Source of the DNA: Xanthomonas cassavae CFBP 4642
GTDB lineage: Bacteria > Pseudomonadota > Gammaproteobacteria > Xanthomonadales > Xanthomonadaceae
Direction: 5' to 3'
Assembly (NCBI RefSeq): GCF_000454545.1
Contig: NZ_CM002139.1
Location: 864,971-928,970, forward strand
DNA length: 64,000 nt
Of this stretch, positions 56,671 to 64,000 are shown in pieces. Position 1 is the first letter of the stretch, and every line of letters starts with the position of its first letter. The notes beneath the pieces were generated by a model that made no database searches, had not been told where the DNA came from, and was given only the letters and a program-made list of their open reading frames with translations. The translations under genes and the position numbers were made by a program.

Positions 56671-57744
56671 ATGCCGCCTGTGACCGATGACCTGCGTATC
56701 CGCAAGATCGAAGCCCTTGCCCCTCCCTCGCAGCTGCTGTCGCTGCTGCCCTGCGACGAACGCGCCTCCGAGACCGTGACCCAATCGCGGGCCGCGCTGC
56801 ATGAGATCCTGCACGGCCGCGACGACCGCCTGGCCGTGGTGATCGGGCCCTGCTCGATCCACGACCCGGTGGCCGCAATGGACTACGCGCAACGTCTGCG
56901 CCCGTTGCGCGACCAGTTCGGCGATGCGCTGGAGATCGTGATGCGGGTGTACTTTGAAAAGCCGCGCACCACCATCGGCTGGAAGGGCCTGATCAACGAT
57001 CCGCACCTGGACGGCAGCTTCCAGATCAACAAGGGCCTGCGCGTGGCGCGTGGATTGCTGCGCGACATCAACAACCTGGGCCTGCCGGCCGGTGTCGAGT
57101 TTCTCGACATCATCTCGCCGCAGTACATCGCCGACCTGGTGGCCTGGGGCGCGATCGGCGCGCGCACTACAGAGAGCCAGGTGCACCGCGAAATGGCCTC
57201 GGGGCTGTCGTGCCCGGTGGGCTTCAAGAATGGCACCGGCGGCGACGTCAAGATTGCGGTGGACGCGGTGGGTGCGGCCTCGCATCCGCACCATTTCCTG
57301 GCCGTGACCAAGGACGGCCACACCGCGGTGGCGGCCACTGCCGGCAACCCGGATTGTCACGTGATCCTGCGCGGCGGCAAGGTGCCCAATTTCGATGCGG
57401 CCAGTGTGGAGGCGGCCAGCCAGGTGTTGAACAAATCCGGCCTGCCAGCGCGTCTGATGATCGATGCCAGCCACGCCAACAGCAGCAAGAATCCCGAGAA
57501 CCAGCCCAAGGTGGTCCAGGACATCGCAGCGCAGCTGGAAGGCGGCGAAACGCGCATTGTCGGCGTCATGGTCGAAAGCCATCTGGTCGGCGGCCGCCAG
57601 GAACTGGTTCCCGGGTGCGAGCTGACTTACGGCCAGAGCATTACCGACGGCTGCATCGACTGGGACACCTCGGTGCAGGTACTGCAACGGCTGGCGACGG
57701 CGGTTCGCACGCGTCGCGCACGCCGCATCGGTGAGGCTGCGTGA
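56671..57744 (+). CDS. aroG: 3-deoxy-7-phosphoheptulonate synthase (class I DAHP synthase)
   Basis: A 357-aa enzyme, first step of the shikimate pathway (PEP + erythrose-4-phosphate). It is the AroF/G/H type: VVIGPCSIHDPVAAMDYA (about 57-74, metal-binding Cys), VYFEKPRTTIGWKGL, and IDASHANSSKNPENQ with metal and PEP ligands near 268. A GTG immediately precedes the ATG; the ATG at 56671 is preferred. Expression is controlled by the upstream leader and attenuator. Which isozyme (Phe-, Tyr- or Trp-sensitive) cannot be told from sequence. Confidence 0.95.
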   Translation: MPPVTDDLRIRKIEALAPPSQLLSLLPCDERASETVTQSRAALHEILHGRDDRLAVVIGPCSIHDPVAAMDYAQRLRPLRDQFGDALEIVMRVYFEKPRTTIGWKGLINDPHLDGSFQINKGLRVARGLLRDINNLGLPAGVEFLDIISPQYIADLVAWGAIGARTTESQVHREMASGLSCPVGFKNGTGGDVKIAVDAVGAASHPHHFLAVTKDGHTAVAATAGNPDCHVILRGGKVPNFDAASVEAASQVLNKSGLPARLMIDASHANSSKNPENQPKVVQDIAAQLEGGETRIVGVMVESHLVGGRQELVPGCELTYGQSITDGCIDWDTSVQVLQRLATAVRTRRARRIGEAA

Positions 57745-58243
57745 GGCAAGGTCCCGAGTGAGTCGACGATGCGGGACGCGCCGATGAGGACATGCACGGG
57801 CTGAGCAGGTGGGTGGCCGCCCCCGCCTGCTGCATCCAATGCGGGTGGCTGGTCGCAGGTTGAGGCCGGCATCTTGCTGGACGCTTCAAGCTGCGGATTT
57901 CGTTGTGCGAGTCGCGGCTTACAGATTCCTGTGCGCGCGATGATGGCCGGACGCGGCAACCGGGCCCAGAGGCGATCTCGCAGGCTTGGCCCGTGTCCTT
58001 ATCCGGCACCATCTTCTGCGGGCAACCGCGCAGCACTCGATCAGCTCGACACGCGATGCAGCGGGCATGGATGCACGATGATTAAGCCTATTGATCGGAC
58101 ATGCCGCATCGCTGCAAAGATGCATGCCCAATCAGACACGTCTGCGGAGAGAGTCGTACCGGCCGCCAGCCTGCGCCCGCATTCACGCTCCTGCGTCGGC
58201 GCACCCGCGATAGTGGTTGCAGACTCGTCTTGCACCCGTGCCC
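57745..58243. other. Gene-free stretch after aroG
   Basis: About 500 bases with no credible coding frame and no clear terminator hairpin. The downstream end must hold the promoter of the following large membrane-anchored protein. Confidence 0.45.
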
Positions 58244-60421
58244 ATGCCCTCTCTTCGCGATCGCTTCCAGCGCTGGCCCCGGCCGTGGCGTCTTGCAGTG
58301 GTCGTGGTGTTGGCGCTGTACGTGCTGTACCTGCTGGCCGGCAACCTCTATCTCAATACCCCGTTGTTCGATGCCAGCACCAACCGCCAGCCGCACAAGT
58401 TCACCATGCAGACCGGCCCGGCACTGACGCTGTTCCCGGGCGAGGTGATGGCCTGGAACGTGCGCATGCGCGGGCAGGCCAACCGTACCGTGTACGTCTT
58501 TCACGCCGATCGCGCGCATGCGCGTATCGCGTTGCTGGCCCTGTTCCGGCGCGAGGTGCGCCTGCCGTGGTTGCATGCCACCAACGTCAGCGCAGAAGTG
58601 GACAGCTCCGACACCCCCATCCCGCCACCACCACGCGGCAACCGGGGCTGGACGCTGCGCTTCGATGCGATCACCAGCCACAGCATCCGCAGTGCGCGCC
58701 TGGGCAAGTTGCTGATCGCCGGCAATGGCCATGGCAAGGTCGGTTTCCTGAAGCAGCTCAAGGGCGGGCCATCGGAGCTGTTTGCCTCCGATGCCGGCTT
58801 CGAGGATGCGGTCGTCAGCTACGACGGCGTACAGGTCTTCAATGGCGCTCAGCTGGATGCACAGTTTCAGTTTCCGCGCCATTACCGCGACCAGGCCCCG
58901 GGCCTGCGCAAGCTCGGCATCACCCAGGCGCGGCTGCAGCTGAAGGCCAGCACGGTGGCGCTGAAGATCGACACCGGCGCACCGCACGTGGACATCCGCA
59001 GCGGGCCGTCGGCAGCGCGGGTGGAGGCCGACATCGCGCTGGCCAACGGTGCACTGCAGCCGGGCAGCCATGCGGTATGGCGGTTGCCGTTGATGGCCGG
59101 GGTGGGGGCCACCGATCGCGGCATGCTTGCGCTGCAACTGGACGTGGCACAGGACATCCGCGTGCAGGCGCGGCTGCCGCGCGATGAAGACACGGGGAGC
59201 GAGTTGCACGCCGACCTGCGCATCGCCGGCCGCAGCATTCCGTTCGAGCAGCCGGCGCAGGTGCTGCCGCGTCTGTCCGGCCAGGTACAGGGGCGCTGGA
59301 AGTTCGAATCGCTGAACTGGATCGCCGAGCTGTTCGTGCGCAAGCCCTGGTTCCAGCTGGAAGGCGGCGGGCTGGTCGAGGCCGACCTGCGCCTGGCGCA
59401 GGGGCGGCTGACCAGTGGCAGCAGCCTGGAGATTCCGCGGGTCCAAGCGGTGGCGCAGGTGTTCGATACGCGTCTGGCGGGTGTCGCCAAAGCACGTGGG
59501 CGCATCGACGACGCCGCCACGCCGCAGGCGCATCTGGACGTGAGCATTCCCACCTTCAAGGCCGCACCGCGCGATGCGCCGCGGCAGGTGTTGCTGGATG
59601 GCCGCGACCTGCAGCTGGCCATGCATGGCGACGCCGAGCTGGCGCGCCTGCGCGACACGCTGAAGGCGCAGCTGCGTTTCAGCGATGCGCAGGTGCCCGA
59701 CCTGACCGTCTACAACCGCTATCTGCCGGGCAACAACGTGCGCCTGCTCGGCGGGCGCGGCAGCCTGACCGGCGATGTCGCGCTCAACGCCTCCGGCGAT
59801 GTGGGCAGCGGTCATGCGCATCTGCGCGGCCAGGGCGCACATCTGGCGCTGACCGGCGTGCAGATGCGCGGCGACGCCGAACTGCAGGCGCAGCTGCAAC
59901 GTGCCGACTTCAAGAACAAGTTCTTCGATCTCAGCGGCACCCGCGTGCGCCTGCGCAACATGCAGGTGGGCGAAGACAGCGCCGATGCCGGCTGGTGGGG
60001 CGAGTTGCAGGTCGGTGCCGGCACCATCCAGGCCAGCGCACCGTTCCAATTGGATGCCGATGCCGCGTTGCACATGCGCGATGCCGCACCGCTGTTGTCG
60101 GTATTCGCACAACGCAGCGATTATCCGCGCTGGGTGGTGGGCTTGCTGGACTCGGGGCAACTCGACGCAACCGGGCGGGTGCGCTGGCGCAAGCAGCAAC
60201 TCACCGTCGACGATCTGCACGCCGACAACCAGCGCCTGTCCTTGCGTGCCCGCCTGGCGCTCGACGACGCACAGCGCCGCGGTAACCTCTATTTGCGCTG
60301 GGGCATGCTCGGTGCCGGCATCGAACTCGATGGCAAGCAACGCCAATGGCATCTGGCTGGCGCGCGCGAGTGGTATGAGTCGCAGCCTGGCCTGCTGCCT
60401 GCGGTGTCCAGGAGCAAGTAA
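58244..60421 (+). CDS. Large membrane-anchored AsmA-like protein, paralogue 1
   Basis: This 725-aa protein has one N-terminal transmembrane helix (about 18-38, LAVVVVLALYVLYLLAGNLYL). A long periplasmic region of short alternating beta-strands follows (LKASTVALKIDTGAPHVDIR; GGRGSLTGDVALNASGDVGSG; QLTVDDLHADNQRLSLRARL). This is the look of AsmA/TamB-type proteins that form a lipid-conducting groove, but I cannot assign a named family. It ends QRQWHLAGAREWYESQPG. The ATG at 58244 is preferred to a TTG at 58217. It is a tandem paralogue of the next gene. Confidence 0.8.
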   Translation: MPSLRDRFQRWPRPWRLAVVVVLALYVLYLLAGNLYLNTPLFDASTNRQPHKFTMQTGPALTLFPGEVMAWNVRMRGQANRTVYVFHADRAHARIALLALFRREVRLPWLHATNVSAEVDSSDTPIPPPPRGNRGWTLRFDAITSHSIRSARLGKLLIAGNGHGKVGFLKQLKGGPSELFASDAGFEDAVVSYDGVQVFNGAQLDAQFQFPRHYRDQAPGLRKLGITQARLQLKASTVALKIDTGAPHVDIRSGPSAARVEADIALANGALQPGSHAVWRLPLMAGVGATDRGMLALQLDVAQDIRVQARLPRDEDTGSELHADLRIAGRSIPFEQPAQVLPRLSGQVQGRWKFESLNWIAELFVRKPWFQLEGGGLVEADLRLAQGRLTSGSSLEIPRVQAVAQVFDTRLAGVAKARGRIDDAATPQAHLDVSIPTFKAAPRDAPRQVLLDGRDLQLAMHGDAELARLRDTLKAQLRFSDAQVPDLTVYNRYLPGNNVRLLGGRGSLTGDVALNASGDVGSGHAHLRGQGAHLALTGVQMRGDAELQAQLQRADFKNKFFDLSGTRVRLRNMQVGEDSADAGWWGELQVGAGTIQASAPFQLDADAALHMRDAAPLLSVFAQRSDYPRWVVGLLDSGQLDATGRVRWRKQQLTVDDLHADNQRLSLRARLALDDAQRRGNLYLRWGMLGAGIELDGKQRQWHLAGAREWYESQPGLLPAVSRSK

Positions 60422-60791
60422 GGCATACGCTCGGCCGAGGGGCGCACGCATAACTGCTTCGCCTCAAGCGCGATCTGGGTAGGGCGGCTGGCTGGCAGGT
60501 CGGCGTGGAACCGATGTTCGGTCCGATGGCGCAGCATCGTAGCGACATCGAAGGTCATGCCGCGCCTCGCGCGTGGTGTATGCGGATGCTGGCAGCGCGC
60601 CGCGGGAATACCTGTTGCATCGGTGGCTACGCGCTGTGTCGCCGACCGCAACCAGCAACCCTCCCGGCGCCATGGCCGCGGTTGCGATGCAAGCCGGACC
60701 ACCTCAGGGGAAACCCGCTGCGCACCGCACTCACGGCCCGCTTGCCACACTGCGCGGCGCCGCGTGCGCGGCCCTTGAGGAGCCTGCCGTC
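60422..60791. other. Gene-free stretch between the two AsmA-like paralogues
   Basis: About 370 bases; only unrelated short frames. GAGGAG before the second gene is its ribosome site. Confidence 0.45.
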
Positions 60792-63218
60792 ATGACGATG
60801 CCGCCTCGCGCCCGCTGGCGCGCCCCGCCGCGCGCCCTGCGCTGGCCATTGCTGGCCGTGATCGCGCTGTACGCGAGCTATCTGTTGCTGGGCAATCTGC
60901 TGCTCAATATCCCATTGGGACCGGCTGCGCTCAATCGCAGGCCGGAGACATTCGCCATGCAGTGGGGGCCGGCGCTGACCTGGTGGCCGGGTCGGCTGGT
61001 GTTGTGGGACGTCGCCCTGCAGGGGCGCTCCACGCGTCACCGCTGGACTGTCAGTGCCCGGCGCATGAGCGGGCAGATCCGGTTGTTGCCGCTGCTGCAC
61101 CGTCAACTGCTGGTGCCACAGTTGCAGGTGCATGGCGTGCGCGCGGCGCTGCAGGCCACAACGCCGCCAGCAGCTGTGGCAAACCCGTCATCTGCCGGCG
61201 CCGCAGCCTCCACACAGCGGCCCGTCGCTACCGCAGGCGCAACGTCGGAGGGATCCGCTGGGGAAGCGCGCACCACCGTCACTGCCGCGCCACAGGCATC
61301 AGCTCCTGCTGCAACGCCAATGGTATCGGGCAGCACAACCTCCCATCAGGCAGATCGCGCTGCTTCACAGCCAAGAACAACTCCTCGGCCGGGAACGCAG
61401 CCGCCTGCAGTCCAGCGGCCGATGGCTCACGCATGGACGCTGCAGTTCGACCGCATCGATGCCGAGCAGGTGCAGGCGTTGTCGTTGCACCAGCTACACA
61501 TCGAAGGGCAGGGGCAGTTGCAGTTGGGGGTGTTCAAGCAGCTGCGCGGCGGGCCGATGGAGCTGTTTCCCTCGCGCGCCAGCGTCGATAAGGCGCGTGT
61601 GCGTTGGGGCCAGAGCGAGATGCTGCGCAACGGGCAGCTCCGCCTGGAAGCCGGCATCGCCCGGCACAGGCCCGATCAGGCGCGTGGGCTGGCGTTGCTG
61701 CAGCTCACCGATGCCTTGCTGGCCGTGCACGGCGACACCGCGGCGCTGGATGTCACGCGCAATGCGCAGGGTCGTCACCGCGTCGTGACCCGGCCGGGGA
61801 AAGGACACGCAGACGGCGAGCTGCGCTGGGCGCGCGGCGCCCTGCAGCCGGGCAGCCAGTTGCACTGGCGCGCCCCCTTGCACGACAGCACGCGCGCACC
61901 GGCAGCCTTGCTGGGCGAACTCACCGCGCAGCTGCAGGTGGACGAAGACATGCGCCTGACGATCGCCATGCCCGAGCCCGCCGATGCCGGACTCACCCTG
62001 GATGCGGATCTGCGCGTGCAGGGCAGACAGGTGCCGCTGGGCGGTCTGCGCGCGTTGTTGCCGCGGATGTCCGGGCATGCCCGCCTGTATTGGCAGCTGG
62101 CCTCGCTCAGCTGGATCCCGGCGCTGTTTCCCGATGTGGACTGGCTCACCCTGGAAGGCGATGGCCTGGTGGATGCAGATCTGCGGATCGACCGTGGCCG
62201 GCTCGGTGCCGGCAGCCGCCTGCAGGTACCGCATGTGCGTGCGCAGGTGGGCGTGATGGGCCACGCGATCACGGGCCAGGCCAATGCCGATCTGCGTGTG
62301 GCCGCCGACGCCAACGGCCAGTTGCTATCCGCGCTCGCACTGCAGATGCAGCAGTTTTCGATTGCGCATACCGATGCGCCGACACGTCCATTCGTGCAGG
62401 GCCGCGATCTGCGGCTGGACCTGCGCACGCATGCCGATGCGCGCAACCTGGCCAGCCTGCGTGATGCCACGCGCGCGCACCTGATCTTTGCCAATGCACG
62501 CGTACCGGATCTGCGTGCGTACAACCGCTATCTGCCGCAACAGCAGTTGCGCTTCGATGGTGGCAACGGCGTGCTCAGTGGCGACCTGCAGATCGAACCG
62601 GGTGGACGGATCGGCAAAGGTGGGTTGCGCATCGGTACGCGTGCGGCGCGCCTGCAATTGGCAGGGCTTGCGATGCGTGGCGATGTGGATGCGGATCTGC
62701 GCTTGCAGCGCGGCGATCTGAACGAGGAAACCTTTCGCCTCGATGCCAGTACCGTGCAGCTGCGCAATGTCGGCTTCACCGGTCCGGATGGACAGCGCCG
62801 CGATGGATGGTGGGCGCGCATCGTGCTGGACGACACGCGCATGCAATGGCGTCAGCCGATCGGTGTGGATGGGCAGGTGCGCATCCAGGTGCGCGACCTG
62901 GCATTTCTGATGGCGTTGTATGCGCGCGACCGCTCCATTCCGAACTGGATGTTGCGGCTGGTGGATGCAGGTCAGGCGCAGGTGACTGGCCGCGTGCATT
63001 GGCAAGGTGAGACGGTCATCGTCGATCGGCTGCAGGCGCGCAACGATCGCTTCCAGGTCGATGCGCGCCTGCGCCTGCAGGGCCGCCAGCGCAGCGGCAG
63101 CCTGCTTGCACGCTGGGGCATGCTCAGTGCGGCGGTGAGCCTGCGCAACGACATGCCCGAATGGCATCTGCTGCGTGCGCCGGAGTGGTATCGGGCGCAG
63201 CCGGATCTGCTGCAGTGA
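60792..63218 (+). CDS. Large membrane-anchored AsmA-like protein, paralogue 2
   Basis: This 808-aa protein has the layout of its upstream neighbour: N-terminal helix (about 16-38, WPLLAVIALYASYLLLGNLLL), then a matched stretch (LNRRPETFAMQWGPALTWWPG versus the QTGPALTLFPG of paralogue 1), long beta-rich periplasmic part with DLRAYNRYLP, and the end MPEWHLLRAPEWYRAQPD. It carries an extra Ser/Thr/Ala/Pro low-complexity insert at about residues 115-210 that paralogue 1 lacks. GAGGAG precedes the ATG by about ten bases. A terminator follows at 63353. Confidence 0.82.
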   Translation: MTMPPRARWRAPPRALRWPLLAVIALYASYLLLGNLLLNIPLGPAALNRRPETFAMQWGPALTWWPGRLVLWDVALQGRSTRHRWTVSARRMSGQIRLLPLLHRQLLVPQLQVHGVRAALQATTPPAAVANPSSAGAAASTQRPVATAGATSEGSAGEARTTVTAAPQASAPAATPMVSGSTTSHQADRAASQPRTTPRPGTQPPAVQRPMAHAWTLQFDRIDAEQVQALSLHQLHIEGQGQLQLGVFKQLRGGPMELFPSRASVDKARVRWGQSEMLRNGQLRLEAGIARHRPDQARGLALLQLTDALLAVHGDTAALDVTRNAQGRHRVVTRPGKGHADGELRWARGALQPGSQLHWRAPLHDSTRAPAALLGELTAQLQVDEDMRLTIAMPEPADAGLTLDADLRVQGRQVPLGGLRALLPRMSGHARLYWQLASLSWIPALFPDVDWLTLEGDGLVDADLRIDRGRLGAGSRLQVPHVRAQVGVMGHAITGQANADLRVAADANGQLLSALALQMQQFSIAHTDAPTRPFVQGRDLRLDLRTHADARNLASLRDATRAHLIFANARVPDLRAYNRYLPQQQLRFDGGNGVLSGDLQIEPGGRIGKGGLRIGTRAARLQLAGLAMRGDVDADLRLQRGDLNEETFRLDASTVQLRNVGFTGPDGQRRDGWWARIVLDDTRMQWRQPIGVDGQVRIQVRDLAFLMALYARDRSIPNWMLRLVDAGQAQVTGRVHWQGETVIVDRLQARNDRFQVDARLRLQGRQRSGSLLARWGMLSAAVSLRNDMPEWHLLRAPEWYRAQPDLLQ

Positions 63219-63352
63219 GTCCCTGCAGCGCCAGCACCATGTGAAGAAATCTGAGCCAGTTCTGTACTGTCTGGTGTTGTTTTGCAGTGCAGCGTGCAAG
63301 TCGCATTCGGGGCGCGCACTATGATCCTGCATCCCGACGTGGGGGAGGGAGC

Positions 63353-63389
63353 AAAGCCCGCTGGCAGTTCGCTGCAAGCGGGCTTTTTT
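63353..63389 (+). terminator. Rho-independent terminator 3' of AsmA-like paralogue 2
   Basis: A 10-bp stem (AAAGCCCGCT/AGCGGGCTTT) with a 14-base loop and a T6 tract. It is 135 bases beyond the stop codon, which is far for a plain gene terminator; it could instead end a small RNA starting after the TATGAT at 63320. Confidence 0.8.
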
Positions 63390-63447
63390 ATTGCCTGGCG
63401 ATTGCCAGGTCAAGCCTGTGCAGAGCGGCCACGCGGCGTGTTTCCGC

Positions 63448-64000
63448 TTATTTTCCCTGCAATTGCAGCATCCACAGCGAACCGCCACCGGTGATGAAGA
63501 GCCGCTGTTGAGGTGGGTCGAACGTACAGTTGGAGACAATCTGCGGTGTGGGCACCTGCCCGAGCAGGCGCCCGGCGGGATCGAAGATGCAAATGCCGGT
63601 GGCGGAGCTGCTCCACAGCCAGCCCTGATCATCTACGCAGAAACCATCGGCAATGCCCTCGGGCACCACCGCAAAGCGGCGCGGATCGTGCAGTGCACCA
63701 TCGTGCCAATCGAAGGCGGTGATCTCCGGTGTGCCGGGGCCGTGCTCCGGCGTCTGCGAGACATAGAGCACCCGCTCGTCGGGCGAAAACGCCAACCCGT
63801 TGGGGTGGTCCAGCCGGGCCAGGCATTGCAACGGTCCGCCATTGGGCGGTAGCCGGTACACGCCGTGGAAATCGAGCTCCTGCGCACCAGGACAGCCCTG
63901 GCTGGGCTTGAGCAGGCCGAACGGTGGGTCGGTGAACCAGAGCGCGCCGTCGCGCGCCACGGTCAGGTCGTTCGGTGAATTGAGCCGCTTGCCCTCGAAA
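63448..64000 (-). CDS. SMP-30/gluconolactonase family protein (partial, 5' end outside window)
   Basis: At least 183 C-terminal residues of a six-bladed propeller lactonase. Visible motifs are NSPNDLTVARDGALWFTDPP (metal-site Asn/Asp), HPNGLAFSPDERVLYVSQT (second site) and GIADGFCVDDQGWLW (third site with Asp). It ends GGSLWMLQLQGK. Such enzymes hydrolyse sugar lactones, with Ca or Zn at the site. The frame is open to the end of the window, so the N-terminus lies beyond 64000. Confidence 0.9.
   Translation of the reverse strand, partial: FEGKRLNSPNDLTVARDGALWFTDPPFGLLKPSQGCPGAQELDFHGVYRLPPNGGPLQCLARLDHPNGLAFSPDERVLYVSQTPEHGPGTPEITAFDWHDGALHDPRRFAVVPEGIADGFCVDDQGWLWSSSATGICIFDPAGRLLGQVPTPQIVSNCTFDPPQQRLFITGGGSLWMLQLQGK

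Overview
The window is a chromosomal segment of a Xanthomonas (plant-pathogenic gammaproteobacterium). The evidence is the very high G+C, housekeeping genes of xanthomonad type (purH/purD, prmA, accB/accC, aroQ, dsbD, cutA, groES/groEL, fis), type III effector genes of the XopX and XopE families, a large TonB-dependent receptor, and intergenic repeats typical of the genus (ATTCCCGA-type repeats and a GTAG palindrome). The species cannot be fixed from this sequence alone.

Layout. 0.2-4.5 kb: a hybrid histidine kinase and a REC/degenerate GGDEF/degenerate EAL (FimX-like) protein, abutting on the minus strand. 4.5-12.4 kb: core genes (DUF4126 protein, DUF6776 protein, bactofilin, erpA, nudC, ampE-like, DUF2752 and CD225 membrane proteins, an MFS-acyltransferase fusion). 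12.5-14.9 kb: an accessory scar in which an MFS transporter gene is broken by a XopE-family effector gene. 14.9-20.4 kb: yccS-like, purD, purH.

20.5-29.5 kb: a tightly overlapping lipid-metabolism cluster resembling E. coli ynbABCD. It holds two CDP-alcohol phosphotransferases, a hydrolase-methyltransferase fusion, a PAP2/dual-specificity phosphatase fusion, a small membrane protein, a Gly/Cys-tailed membrane protein split by an IS30-family element, a PlsC acyltransferase and a CdsA-like cytidylyltransferase. Together they look like a route to an unidentified phospholipid or glycerol-phosphate lipid. This is the best candidate here for an undescribed pathway.

29.5-43.5 kb: fis, a DUF3426 protein, an XRE regulator divergent from a membrane protein, prmA, two unknown membrane-anchored proteins, the aroQ-accB-accC operon interrupted by a four-helix-bundle gene, dsbD, cutA and a secreted endonuclease I. 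43.9-46.1 kb: groES-groEL with a CIRCE operator and a strong bidirectional terminator. 46.1-51.3 kb: two full-length XopX-family effector genes with a broken third copy between them. They are mosaics of one another and carry matching PIP-like boxes.

51.7-64 kb: a TonB-dependent receptor, a YjjJ-type HipA-family kinase with operator-like repeats, a DAHP synthase gene with a leader peptide rich in Phe/Tyr/Trp and an attenuator, two tandem paralogous large membrane-anchored proteins of AsmA-like appearance, and the 3' part of an SMP-30/gluconolactonase gene running off the end.
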